Below are positions 22,751 to 35,678 of a DNA stretch of 64,000 nucleotides, one piece after another. A program made the position numbers and the translations under genes. Origin of the DNA: Styela clava. Its lineage: Eukaryota; Chordata; Ascidiacea; Stolidobranchia; Styelidae. A model generated the notes under the pieces. It ran no database searches. It saw only the letters and a program-made list of their open reading frames with translations, and was not told the DNA's origin. The stretch lies in NCBI RefSeq assembly GCF_964204865.1, contig NC_135254.1:11041001-11105000 (forward strand), given 5' to 3'. Each line of letters starts with the position of its first letter. Position 1 is the stretch's first letter.

Positions 22751-24263
22751 CATACGTTAGATTTTCAACTTCAAATTCAAATTGCCTTTCAAAGAAAGAA
22801 TAAATTATTTGTACACGCATATATATATATATATACATACATACATATAAATTTTATGAAATAGGTGATTGAATTATGAGATGTTCGCTCACCCAATAAA
22901 AAGGATAAACCTATTTCAATGGACTATAAGTTGTGTTTTTTTGACTAATAATTTATATTTTTATGACAAACCCTGTTTAGCGAAAGGAAATATAATGCCC
23001 GGTTTAGAGACAACAAATCCACCCTTACGTGTAGGCAAATGCACTGAAATGTAAAAAATATTCAAATTCCTTAGTATCGAAATTTGGAATCGGGTATTAA
23101 TTTGTCTTTTCTTGCTAAAGTTCGAGTCATTGCATAAGAATTTGCGACATATGCAACTTTTGTGGACATCAAAGTAGGTTTCTATGTTAGATTTATCAAA
23201 CAAGATACATTGCGATCTAATATGTGTTTCAAATTTAAGATGACGTGCTTATCTTTTACCACCATCAAGAGGTATCGGTGTTTTGTTTCAATCAAAAAAG
23301 TTTTTGTAATTTTCGGATAAATATCCTTTCGTCAAAAAAGCTTTATTTGCAAAAGAATAAAGAATGTTGAGGTGTAAGTTAAAAGGGGCTATAATGTTTT
23401 AGACAGTAGTCAATGTAATAACAGCAAATCATGGTCATTGGGAATTGATGAAACACAATTGATGTAAAATTGATGACAATTCTTGGGTTTAAGAAATATA
23501 TTTTCTGTCCCGAATGTCCTAATGCGCATTCTTTTGAGATGACATATAACCTAAAATGCAAAGTTATTCAAATACCACTGACTCGATAAATTTTTGAGTA
23601 ATAGAAAATTTTTTGACGTTATCGCATCGAGAAATATCGTTGAATATACATTGAGTTTTAGTTTGTAGCGACGAACTAAAAAGTTCAGGCAGGCCCAAAT
23701 AGAGTTAAATTGGCATATGATTTTAATCTTTCTGAACTCTGTTACACTTTCAGTTTGTGACCTAAATTGGTAAGAACAGTTTATGCTATTCTTTGCTTTG
23801 TTTTATTCCATTAGCGCGAAGTTTTATGACGCCGTAACTTCGTCATTTAAGTGAGCAATATCCTCTGGGTATGCATTTTCTTTATAAAAGAACAGTTGAA
23901 AAGAAGTACATATTACAGATAGGAATGGTTGTATAATGTTGAAGAACATTGTTAAAACGAGTTTTGTATGATAAAATTTTTATATCAGTTCAGTTTGGAT
24001 GGTATATTAGATTTACCCACGCCAATCTCTGAATAGTTTATGTCAATTACAAAGAATGTGTAAAATGTAATAGGTTGATTAAAGCAGCGTTTTCCTAACT
24101 ACGGCTTTTTTCTTTCTTCTGGAATTTTCATTTGAAGCCAATATTTATGTGCATGCAATTGAGTTTCTTGTCTTAGTTGTAAAATGCTTGTCTGAAGACG
24201 AAACATTACAGAAATATATTTGTGTTCGTGTGCAGCAAGACTCTTGAATTGATTAGAATAGTC

Positions 24264-24376
24264 ATTTACACTCTTGCTACAGCATCCTTGCGTAATACGC
24301 ATACGGATCCACCTGCGCAAAGGCATAGAGAGAAAGGAAAGGTAGTTAGTTTCACGCAATCTCAACTGCTAGTTAC
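24264..24376 (+). repeat. Dispersed ~110-bp direct repeat, left copy
   Basis: Shares CACTCTTGCTACAGCAT, GGATCC and GCGCAAA...GCATAGA blocks, in order, with 27549-27665. The other copy is inside the astacin gene. Confidence 0.7.
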
Positions 24377-24749
24377 GTTAATTAAGTAATATTTCTTTTA
24401 ACAAAATTCTTTCCCATACAAGCACTTTACAACAATAATGAACAAAAATTTTCAATGCATTCGTATTCTGTAATTTGTTCATCTCAAGACGTAAGCATAA
24501 ACTGTTTTGAGAAAACAAACGGTTTTTTAGTCAATCGGGTGCTATGAATTTGAAGGCTTTCTTTCTATAGAATGCGTTGAACACGGATGAATTTTTTTTA
24601 CATTTTGTTGCCTGTAACTTCCGATCTTGTGGTGTAATTCATTTTTATATTTTGCAGCATCAACCATTTGTTTCAGAAATCATTAATATATTTTATCACA
24701 TCTATCAAATATACGACTCGCAATAAAATTCATCAACCATTGACGCGAG

Positions 24750-27700
24750 ATGAAGACTACTACTATATGTAAGTTCGATTCCAATCAGAAGTTTTGTTAT
24801 TATTATATGTTATTGTACTAATTGTAACACAGCAGACTGGTAATGCTATGGCTTTGTGAACATTTTACCTAAACTTCGTTTGCTAACTACCAATGCTGCA
24901 ATGCCATTTTTTTAAGAGTGCAAATGATATTTCAATAAAATTTAATTTTTACCGATTCGAAAACCAATTCATCAAATATACCTTGACTGCAACTTTTCAC
25001 CTCCTTTATTTTGTAATTTATATATTTTTCTGTAAACCAATTTAGTGACCGCGTTTTGTCTTCTTCTTGCCATCAAACGTGGATCATCTTCAGTTTGTGA
25101 AGATCTAGCAAATGGAATTGAAGGAGATTTTACAATAGAAGAAGTTAATGAGTGCCACGGTTAGATTGTTATCATGTCACATGACAAATTGCTTTAGGTT
25201 TATTTTAGATATTTTTGATACCTGCGTCGAAGTGAAGTCGTTGTTGGAAATTTGACCTATATGTGTGTGTGTCTTTCAATTCGGTCAAGTTTGTGTTTCA
25301 AGATAATTTCCAAAAATTTTCAGCTTGAGACTGTATTGTACCGTTTTATTTGTTGCCTCCTTGAAAACTCCGCATACTTCGACCACATGTAAAATTCGAA
25401 TTAAAAGACGAGTTTAAAATTTGATCTAGAAATGTGTGCGTCTTTCGATTTGTTCAAATTTTCGTTTTAAAATAGTTTCCAAAAACTGTCAGCTCGAGAT
25501 TATATTGTAGCATTTTTTTTGCTGCATACTTGTGAACTGCGTATACTTTGACCACATATAAAATTTGAATTGAAAGACCAATTTAAAAATGACTCCATTT
25601 TTTTTATGTTTTTTATATTCAGAATGTGGATGGTACAAAATTCAAGGTGACACACGCACGTCCCATTCATCTTCTATTACGCCATTCACCGGAGCGGATG
25701 TGTCAGGAATTGGAAATCCCGAATCTGCGTGGTGTGCCGATGACGAAAAAGATGACTATCTTCAGGTAATAATAAAATACAATAAAATTCTATTACCAGT
25801 TAGAGCTTAACAGGAAGATGACCTAAAAAAATCTGCCAAATTGCTTACTCTGGAATGTGAGTTTATTGTTTTTGAGTTTTTGCTGCTGTTCGATAAAATC
25901 CTCTATACATTTGAACCCCATATATTTTCAAAACAATTTCAAGCAAGTAATGTTTAAAATCCTGAATGACACCCGACACTTGTGTGTAAGAAGCTACCAT
26001 GTTGTGAAAGAGTAAAATCGTGACATTGAATAACAATGTGGGCGGGGAGATTGGCGCGTAACTTGAATCCGTTATCTGTAATAGCTATAAGTATAGTCGC
26101 TAATCACTTGTTCAATGCGCTTCAAGCTTGATATTCTATTTCGTTTAAAGTTTACTGAAAGATACAAAACATAAAGTAATTGTCCGGATGAATGAACCTT
26201 CCATCTTATCCAACCATATTTTCAGGTCGATTTCGGTCGCCAAATAAAGCTTGCAGGATTGGTGACAAGAGGATATGAAATTGCTGACTCGTGGGTGACG
26301 TCCTACACAGTTTCTTACAAAAACAAAAATGACGAATATCAATTCGTAAAAGACATGGAAGGAAATATCAAAGTATGTATTTTCAGATTTCAAAGAATAT
26401 ATTGCTGTAAAGAATGGAATGCATAGCAAAATATTTTAGTTGAACTAGTCATGTTATCAAATTGACTACTCTGCATATGTAGAAACCGTATTATTTTAAG
26501 CCAAGTACTCTTGACAGAGTCAAAGAGTAAATAACATGAATAATAAAATTAATTTTAAATGTAACCAGTTTGATTTAATCAATATTCCATTACAGCAGGA
26601 TAAACTTACGCATGGTATTTTGCTTTCCTCCAATGATTATGTACATTTTACACAATTTTAAAATGCGATTTTTAATATTTTATTCAACAAATTCACATAG
26701 CAACACATAGAACAGCAATACTATATAGCAAGTAAATTTTTCCCGCCCTTCTGAGAAAGCATATAACGTAATATAAAGGCTTGTCCATGGGACATATTTT
26801 TTTGTCCCATTCCCATCTCATCTCATAGCAATTATGCCTGTCACATCCCATGGGATTCCATTTGGAATAAAATTCAATACAAATTGAGGTTTAGCGTCTA
26901 CTAAATAGGACTACATGTACGAAGAGACATGCAACACTACAAAATTTACGGACTCTGTTAACTTTATATTCATAACTATTATGCATGTGTTCATCTGTCC
27001 GTTCACGGAGTATATTGTTAATGCTGAATATATTTTGCTCTTTATAACTAACAAGATAGCTATGCTCAAATATATGGACACGAAGTCCATTACGAAATGT
27101 TTTACCATCATTTCCCCGAAAATCATACGGTTTTCGTGTCCCACGGGAAATACAAATGTGTTCTGTCCCATCCCATCCCATGGGGACCTCATTCCCCTGG
27201 ACCAGCCTGGTAATACACACTTCAGACAAACAATATTTATTCACCAAAAGTTTAATGTCAACGAGCGGTCATTCTAATATTTCTAATTTTTTTTTTGAAA
27301 ATAAATAGTATTTTCATCCACATGTTTTTGGGTTCAACATTAAGTCATTTGTATCTTATTACAGATATTTACCGGCAACGAAGATGGCATCACTATAGTG
27401 GACCAAAAATTCCCTGTTCCTTTGAACACATCAGTAATTCGTATTTACCCTACGGCACATCATACTGCTGCCTGCATGCAAGCTGATGTGTATGCATGTA
27501 CTAAACAAGGTTAGTATGTTAAAACTTGATGACTGTCACTTAGGATAGTTATCTTTACTCTTGCTACAGCATTCTTGCATTATATGCATATGGATCCGCC
27601 GGCGCAAAAGCATAGAAGACGTATAAGTTAAGCAGTTATAGTCTCGCAGAAACTAAATTGTTAGCAATTGTTAACTCTAACTTTGAAAGTTCAAATAACA

Positions 27701-30700
27701 TGTTATTTGCTCGAAGAAATCAAGAGCATGAGTTTCAAAAAATACTTAGAAATGATCGACACTTAGCAACAACAAAAACGTGACTGATAAAATAAAAACA
27801 ATTACAACACGAATGTTTCTTTATGAATTCGTATTTTTGCTTTGAGTCGTTGAATAAAATATTTAACTGAAGTACATGGCTGAATATATGCGGATTATAG
27901 AACAAATAAATATAAACACAAAGCGTTTTCCTCACCTTCATTTATTGGTTGTATGAATCAAATTAGTTTTTATTTGTCTTATTTAAATTTTTACAACATA
28001 TTATTCATCACAGTTTCAAGTGATGTACCTTCTCCGTTATTGGATGCAAGTATGGCCGACTTTGGTAAGTTATCGAAATATATATTTTTATACAATATAG
28101 TTTGTGAGATTGTTTATAAATACCGTAATTTAGGAATTTAAAAATATCAAAAAAATTAATCAAAATCGCGACCACTACTTGATTTGCTCATGCTATAAAA
28201 ATTGCACTACTTCAACGTGTAGTTCTTACATGATTTCAAGAAATGAATACTTTTGTGGAATCATTCTCCTGATAAACGATTAAATTCTTGCCTGACTCTC
28301 ATCATCTTTCGAATCTCATTCAATTTATATATTTTCTCTTTTTTTTTGGTAAATGGCAAATAAAAGTGCGAATGCATGCAATCACAGTAATTTATCACTA
28401 AAACAATTTAAATATTACATATTGATATATCGCACACAAAAACGTTGATCAAATTTAAATATTTCAAATGTTCCAGGTATTTTATCAACCTTTTGCAAGA
28501 TCGACGTGTTTGTAGATTGCAAGTCTTCTTGTTTAAAGTATAAGCAAGATTGGTTTGGATGTTATACGTGCGAATGTGAGGTGATGAAGATAGGAGGTTT
28601 GTGAAACTCAAATAGACATTTGCATTTCAATAAGTTAGGTTCGGTATTATATATAAAACGAGCTCAATGAATTTTATAAAAATAAAGAAAGAAACAATAT
28701 TAGGAAGTTACAAATAAACATTTGCTGTCAATGTGATTGTTTCGGCATTACGATCATTGAGAACCAATAGATTTATTTGTTTTAAAAATGTACTCAGATA
28801 TTTATTGATAACAAAAACCACTACTTGATGCAATCATAAATTCTGTTAATTTAAGTTTATCTACAGGTAAGGATGCGTACCTCAATAGCCACGCTCACTC
28901 CGATATCAAAACTCACTTTCAATAAAAGTAATGTTAGCCCAATAAATGCCGAAATACAATGAAAGAATTCAGACTTATAGTAAAGCATAGTGCAAGTAAA
29001 TGCATATATAATCGGGAAAATATAAATTGCCAATGATACTTTTCACATTCAATATTAACTCTGTTTGCAGATAAATTCGAGTCTGATATTCTTTTTACTG
29101 AGTTGACTATGGCTGCTGCAGAAGCAAGTCTAGGGGTAACAGGCGGAGGAGGAGAAAATGAGGGAATATACAAAGGAGCTTCAAAACTCGTACCAAAATG
29201 GGACCAGAGGTCGAATGGGAAAGTCATCGTTCCTTACAGCTATGGGGCTGGTCTCAGTAAGCGAATTTGATGTCGTAAATATTTTCTAAATTACCTTGCA
29301 TAAAGCGAAAAGCTACAAAATAAGAGCATAGAGCAGCGCTGCGGTTTTAGGAATAGATTTGACCTCCAAGTCTGTGAAATCCTCCGACGATTCCGTGCGC
29401 TGCAAATCCAGATAACTAGTTTTATAGTCTGATGACTCAAGTAAAGAACTTTATTTATTTATCTATATGACTGTCACAACAGCCCCTATTTGGAACGAAA
29501 ATATGATACATGTTATAGTTTCAAGCTGTGCTGCCGCGCTAATCAATTTCTAGTCGATCAATATGTTGAACCATGGCACGTACCGTAACTGGTACAAGAA
29601 TAACAAATATTTTAGCACGAGTTTTTATTTAATGTTACGTACTTGTATGCGCGAACATAAAATGAATTTTGAATTTTACTGTTTTGAATGTATCCGTCCA
29701 GCTTGCAAGCCTCAATAATACAACTCGTATTTCAATCATACACCAATTTAAATTATACAGGCTCTCGAGCGCCAGCTTCTATACAAGCCGCTATCAGAGA
29801 ACTTTCCATCAAAACATGTATTAAACTGGTACGAAGATCAAATCAGCCCCAATATATAAACTTTGTAAGCGGGGGTGGATGCTCGTCGCCTGTTGGAAGA
29901 CAATATCGTGGTAATCAGGTGAGAACTGTTTTCTCTTTATACGGTTTTGTCAGTCAATTATTATCTTCGTGGGCAACCAAAGAAGTCTTTATAAGCTGAT
30001 TATCGATGAATTGTTTACAAATTGCCGTATCCATTGTTAGCATTTTTGTCGATTTTCTTCATAACTAACAGATTAATTTAATATTTGAAGATTGTGGATG
30101 GCGCTAAGTAGCTGTTATTATCAGATATTTTTTTCTCAAAGTCCTAATTTTAACCAAAGGGTATTATTATCTATAATATCTTTTTTAATTTTTTACACTG
30201 AAGTCCCATATTTAACCAAAAAACAACAATACTTTTTTGAAGTTTGTAACTCCTCCACTCATATCTCGCCTTATATTCGCTCATTCCTTACTCCTCCCCT
30301 TATATCCGAGTATTACTCTCTTGTTTCTCGGTTAAGAATAATGTTTTATAATACGAATTTAGAATATTACTTTGCTTGAATAAAATTCAGTGCACAATCC
30401 CGTTTTAATTCGAATGACCTATCAGAGTGGTGATTGTTTTTACTGTTTCAATTTTTACAGCCTCATTCCATATTTGTGCATAGGCTGCCCTGATACTGGC
30501 TGTTATAGCACCACTTAATTCGAAAAGTCACTCTTAAATGCGGAATTGGGGTATTCATGATTTTCAGTTTTAAAAATTTGTGAATGAAAAACGCAATATA
30601 TATTTCTAAGGTTTCTATCGGATATGGTTGTGAACATATGGGAACTGTTGTTCACGAAATTCTTCATTCCTTGGGATTCTGGCATGAACAGAGCAGACCT

Positions 30701-33248
30701 GACAGAGACCGACATGTTAGAATTTTAACGCAAAACATACAATCAGGTCAGTGATGTATGCCTAATAAAGTAGAATTCTATTACTACTTCTGCTGCTGCG
30801 GCTACTGCCACTTCTGCGGCGACTGCTACTAGCCTACTAATAACTAGCGACTACTGGATTTACTTCTTACATTTTCCCCATTTAATGGAAATTTTCTACT
30901 TCAAATTCCCACAGTTGGTATTGAGTATTTTGTTGTAAGATTTTCTATGTTTCAGGGATGGCGTACAACTTTCAAAAGCGGAAAAATCACGAAATTGATT
31001 CATTCGGTTCTCCATATGATCTGCAGTCTGTTATGCATTATCATGGAACCGCTTTTTCTAGAAATGGACAGCCTACTATCGTGGATATGCGCGGAAACGC
31101 TGTTAGGGGGCAGGTAAAATTTAAATTCTTGAGTATATATATATACGGGCGGACAGTTGATTATGTTTTAGTACATTTCTCAAACTTCATTCATTTTTTA
31201 AAGCGAGGTGGTTTATCAGTCGAGGATGCAAAACAAGTTAACAGAATGTACAAGTGCGGAAATACTGGAACAGGAGGAGGTTCGACAACTGTGGCTCCTG
31301 GCACCACAAAGATCACCACCGTGTCTCCCGGCTCATGTCGCGACGAACATCGACATTGCTCATTTTGGGCTGGAATCGGTGAATGCAATAAAAATCCTGG
31401 TTACATGAAACTGAAGTGTAAGAAGAGTTGCGGGGAATGCGGAGGTAAGACAAAATTTTTTTGATGTAATCAAGTTTAATTAAGAGTAATCAAAACAGTG
31501 ATCACATTCAACTGGAATGCTAAACGTATGCTTATGGAAGGACTTGAATGAATCAAATTTTTCGAACCCCACATTGCGATGTAGAATATATGTGCATACA
31601 ATTATATAATTTCATACTCTATATACAATTGATTATCTCATTGTACAAATATACCTCTACCAATAACTGCATTAAATCGCACATAACCTATTGAGGAACC
31701 ACACCGAGCCCTTCTATTTGCTTTGATGGAAATGGAAATTGCCCCTCTTGGGCCAAAAATGGTGAGTGTGATAGAAACCCAGCATATATGAAAGTGAATT
31801 GCAAGAAGAGTTGCGCAGTCTGCGGTGGTGAGTAAAAGAAGACAATCACAGCATGCTTGGTGTTCGGTGCTGTTTGTTCATTCACAAATATAACTCTTCC
31901 ATTTGAATGTGTGTGATGTAATCTTGTCATGTTTTTACAAAAAGGATTTCTGGTATGTTGCTCAAAAGTTGGAACTGGCAAGGTCTTTGAGACCAGGACA
32001 AAATCATGAAATCTCAGAGTATTCTTTTTCTTGGTTTACTTTCAGGTTATTTGAGTATTACTCCCACTTTTCTCTTTCTCTGAAGTCGAGCTCAGTCGAC
32101 AAACGCACGATAGAATCATTTTACATACCGCTATCGAATCAAAAATATATATACTTGGCTCTCACTTGGAATCATTATAAAGCAATAATTCGCATAAACT
32201 AATTCTCTCCCTAGAGTCGCATGTGCAAGAAACGTATTCTTTCCAAAAAGATCATCCTACTGTACTCTGAGATCTGAGAAAAAAATAAATATGGAATTCG
32301 ACTCGCTGGCAATATTTCTTTCAAATAGTTCGGTGTTCTGAATTCTCTTTTGCGGTGAATTTTATCTCGAAATTATCTAATTCGCTCATCTCTGTAGTAT
32401 AGTCATGACTTCCATAGAAGTATAACTGCCATGGTAGATTCTGTACAGGGAGTCGGATTTAGGCAAGCTTGCCATGCTTCAAACGTGGCTTTGTGTTCCA
32501 TATTGTGAAATGATATTCGAAATGTTGGGTTATTTAGTTGATTATTAGTGCGTGAAAGTCACAACCTCGTCACAGCTATAACATCACAACACTTGCTGTT
32601 TTGCATGAGTCACCTACTCACTTATTAACCAGACATACATAATATATATTCACGTTGCTTGTATTGCTTTGTGGGACACGAAATGTTTGGGTTATTTTGT
32701 TGCTATTAGTGTTCTTGGTATTTTTCCTCTTTCTGTTGTTGTGAAGCAATATGTTTTCTCTTCAATTACTGGACCCATTGGTTTAAAATTTTCAGTGGTT
32801 AGAGATTGTTGTTGTCACTATAAGGCTACTACTTGAATTTAATTTAAACATTTCTCTGGGCTTCATGGGATTTGTTTTTCAATTTGTGTGATAACGTCAT
32901 TAAAATTAAAAAGCAATCTGTTGCTCAGACTACCGGTATTTTAAAGATTTAATACCCCTTCGTTTCGTTTTTTTGTTTCCATATATTTGAGCATTGAGGT
33001 CTTGTATTATTGACGCATTGAATCGCATGCATATGTACAATTGGTGTTGTTCAATACCGATATACAGCTTTTTGTGATAAAATATTCACTTAGTAATTAT
33101 ATATATATTAATAAAAAATTGCATTTTTGCAGGAGCAACTTGTTTGGACAAGAATGCCAAATGTCCGATGTGGGCTAAATATTGTTCATCGGGTACTTAC
33201 AGTGATTACATGACAAAATACTGTCCGAAGACGTGTGAGAAGTGCTGA
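24750..33248 (+). CDS. Secreted F5/8C-astacin-ShK metalloprotease (gene 1)
   Basis: Zinc endopeptidase of the astacin family (M12A), made as a secreted zymogen. Fourteen exons, all AG/GT with matching phases: 24750-24768, 25046-25159, 25623-25765, 26226-26372, 27365-27509, 28014-28064, 28477-28596, 29071-29256, 29761-29918, 30611-30746, 30956-31113, 31204-31444, 31696-31827, 33133-33248; 621 aa. Order: signal peptide (1-22, [16 protein letters not shown]), F5/8 type C domain (about 45-190, starting ECGWY and closing at ADVYAC), linker, small Cys-rich module (207-246, ending GCYTCEC, antistasin-like), prodomain (from 247, FESD where the family has FxGD), catalytic domain with zinc site [15 protein letters not shown] (H376, H380, H386) and Met-turn SVMHY (431-435), then three ShK modules (from 504, ~548 and 587). 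The four structural astacin cysteines are present. [13 protein letters not shown] stretch links the protease to the first ShK. A full-length paralogue lies at 58449-63931. Confidence 0.95.
25248..25600 (+). repeat. Intronic tandem duplication (~178 bp x 2)
   Basis: Units of about 25248-25425 and 25426-25597 share TTTGACC/TTTGATC, GTGTGCGTCTTTCGAT-type, TTTCCAAAAA and GACCACAT blocks in order. The second unit runs up to the F5/8C exon at 25623. Confidence 0.8.
26776..27209. mobile_element. Non-autonomous hAT-like element in an astacin intron
   Basis: The termini are AAGGCTTGTCCATGGGAC and, inward from the right, CAGGCTGGTCCAGGGG, with many TCCCATCCCAT motifs. The flanks GTAATATA (26768-26775) and GTAATACA (27210-27217) match at 7 of 8 bases, as for a slightly decayed hAT target duplication. 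Open frames of 93-120 codons on both strands fall inside it and are not host genes. Confidence 0.8.
27549..27665 (+). repeat. Dispersed ~110-bp direct repeat, right copy
   Basis: Partner of 24264-24376, located in the intron after the third F5/8C exon. Confidence 0.7.
30290..30335 (+). repeat. Family A end-block fragment
   Basis: TTATATCCGAGTATTACTCT followed by CTTG matches the end block of family A with a few changes. It lies in an intron of astacin gene 1. Confidence 0.4.
32690..33010 (+). repeat. Dispersed repeat family A, copy A5
   Basis: Runs from the CTGTTGTTGTGAAGCAATAT block through AATTTTCAGTGGTTAGAG, AAGGCTACTACTTG and GTGATAACGTCATTAAAATT to the end block CATATATTTGAGCATTGAGG. 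Located in the last intron of astacin gene 1, about 120 bp before the final ShK exon. Confidence 0.65.
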
Positions 33249-33353
33249 GTTTCAGACGATATGCTCGGATTCGATTTATATAAGGACTACGATATATTAT
33301 GCTCCTAACTACCATAATAACGCATATATATATATACACGAATTTTAAAGCTT

Positions 33354-33359
33354 AATAAA
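33354..33359 (+). terminator. Polyadenylation signal of astacin gene 1
   Basis: AATAAA about 105 nt after the stop codon at 33246-33248. Confidence 0.7.
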
Positions 33360-34778
33360 ATGATTCGAAAACCCCGTTCATTGTGACAAGAATATTTAAG
33401 CAATCGATTTGGAATCGACGTATACTTATTTGTCGCAAATATATGTGAAAATTTACTCAACAATACTTGGATAGAATGACTAGTGTGAACGCTAGGGCTT
33501 CAAATATTTGTGAAATTTTGTAATTATTATTTTTTTGTAGGCTTGACAAGTTCAGGCAAGAAGCAATTTTTTTTTACTAAAAAAGAGACTCAGAATGAAG
33601 AATATTACCGGATTTTGCTGTCAAAATTGTCAAAACTGTTGTTTTCGTATTTGTATACGCAATATTTGTATTTATAAATATTCCATTGCTGAAAATATGT
33701 ATGATAATATCAAAATTATACCACTTCATGCTAAAATATTTGTTATATGTGTACAATCATTGCAACAATATGGATCAGTAAGCTATGAACAAAGCATTTA
33801 CGAAAGAAGTGGAATGTTATATCTTTAAATCTCTGTCCCATTTGCAGGCTATTGTTGATTTTTCAAAAGAATGTTCTCGGCCTATTTTGTTTTGATAAAT
33901 CTTCGCAAAAACATTCTCATGATTCACAAATTGACGTGATGCTGCATGTATATATATGTATACATCTATTAGCTGAATTGTGGTTACAAGCTGTTTTTGC
34001 TGGAATCGGCTACTCGTTTTCTGTAGCATATAGTGAGGTATTCACTGCCGTATTTCCATAGGAAATGTTATAACAAAACTTCAAGCAAGTAGTAATGTCC
34101 GTTTAAGATATTATAGTCGAACTGATACACAATCGTTGTCTCCCAATTCCGAGAGACAACTTTTTTGACCTATTTGGGAAAAGAAATGGGCAACAATATT
34201 GTATTTGGTCGATACCGCAAAAGATATATTTAAAGTCATTGGCTATTCAATTATCGTCCTTCATTAGAAACGTTCACTGCTACCGCTAAATACTTTGCTT
34301 GTAAGGTAATTTAAATAACGGTTACATTTTGTGCCTCGAAAGAGCTGAGAACAGCAGTTTTTGGTATGTTTTAGGGCATGATATTTTTCTATTATGAAGT
34401 CACAGTTTATTTTATTGATCGGTAGCTGCTCAACTGTCTACGTATTTGTGCATACACAAACTATTTGATGCAATATGATATGGAACGGTTATGACAACCA
34501 TATTTGTTGTCTAAATAAAGAAGTTTAATCTGGGATCTGCATTTAATGCGAGTTTTCACGAATTGGTGCATGCAAATTTAAATCGTTTATGCAAACCGGC
34601 ACATATAAGCATTTATTGTTAAATAGTATAAAATGCTACCACAGTTTTATGATTTCCCTCAATGTAGCTATCACAGTTTATCATAACAAAGGCTCTGAAT
34701 AATTGTTCAATTGCGGTGGTTGGCAAAAAATACAACTAAATTTATAACTTTGCGTGAAACAATGCTCTATCTAGCAGT
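33360..34778. other. Intergenic, no supported feature
   Basis: AT-rich sequence. Short open frames near 33595-34060 have no splice context or protein-like composition. Confidence 0.4.
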
Positions 34779-35678
34779 CAGTGGTTTCCAAACTTTTTAA
34801 AAAAAATTCTATGACGGACCCTTTGCAATTTTCTCTATGATCCCCGGCCATGTGCACTAAAACAAAACATTAAAAGATCACAACAAAAAATCAATGAGCC
34901 GTATAGTGAAACGAACAAAAGAATATAAAGCACAATTCTAATGACATGTGTGACATACAGTCTGTTCCGATATTCGGTAAACGTGCAAAAGGGCAGCTAC
35001 AGCTCTGAAGTCACCGTTTTTCCCCGAAAATAGGACTGGGTGTTATTTCAATTTTCTCTCGAAAAATAACACTAGAGCTTATTTTCGGGGGATGTCTTAT
35101 ATTTTCATTTATTAAAAACAAAACTACAAAGTATTTTCAAATATACAAAATATGAACACCGATATTCATTTAATTATAAATAACACGTTTTAATTCAAAT
35201 TACCTGCAAAACATAGATTATCAATCCTTTAAAACGTGTGGAAGAGATTTCTTGCTATCGACTAGGTCAAAAATAAAAATCGCGTTTTCGAATAGGTCTT
35301 ATTTTAAGGGGAGGGCTTATATTAAAATTATTTACAAAATTCAGGCTATAGATCTTATTTTCAGGATAGGTCTTTTTTGGGGGAAACACGGTAGTTAACT
35401 TGTGGTGGCATGAATTGAACTCTCTCTCTCTCTTACCTTACAGGCCCACAGCTCTGTGACATCCCAATGGGGCAGCGTGATCGAAACAGAAAGTAGGAAT
35501 CAGTGTCTTCAGCAATGATTACGAAGCAGCAAAAGGCGACAAATGTGTATTTGCAAATTTAGGCACTTAATTTTTGTATTATCAAGCTATTAGCCACATT
35601 ACAGATTTGTTCCGCGGACCCTCCGAAAATGCGTCATGAACAACAAAAGTTCCGCGGACCCCAGTATGAGAACCACTG
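34779..35678. mobile_element. Non-autonomous hAT element (Charlie-like termini)
   Basis: Left end CAGTGGTTTCCAAACTTTTT; right end, read inward, CAGTGGTTCTCATACTGGGG followed by TCCGCGGAA. These are typical hAT termini. No clear 8-bp target duplication remains. It contains another inserted element (35013-35392) and a CT microsatellite near 35420-35436. Confidence 0.75.
35013..35392. mobile_element. DNA element nested in the hAT copy
   Basis: The termini are ACCGTTTTTCCCCGAAAATA and, inward from the right, ACCGTGTTTCCCCCAAAAAA. Repeated TCTTATTTTCAGG-type motifs occur inside. This terminal family is widespread in animals. Its position inside 34779-35678 shows it arrived later. Confidence 0.7.

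Larger units (their letters stand above)
22240..24749. other. Intergenic, mostly featureless
   Basis: Holds a tRNA-like repeat (22681-22750), an AT/ACAT microsatellite near 22819-22850 and one half of a dispersed ~110-bp repeat (24264-24376, partner 27549-27665). No exon is supported. Confidence 0.4.

Noticed and set aside
26891..27277. Overlapping frames of 93-120 codons on both strands
   Set aside because: They lie in the inverted-repeat element 26776-27209 and mirror each other.
28867..28922. Possible extra exon in astacin gene 1 (acceptor [19 protein letters not shown])
   Set aside because: It enters in the right phase but reaches a stop with no donor; skipping it joins 28596 to 29071 in frame. 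It might be a rare truncating exon.
30092..30379. 95-codon frame in an astacin intron
   Set aside because: Lies between two well-placed exons of the protease, is AT-driven and overlaps a family A fragment.
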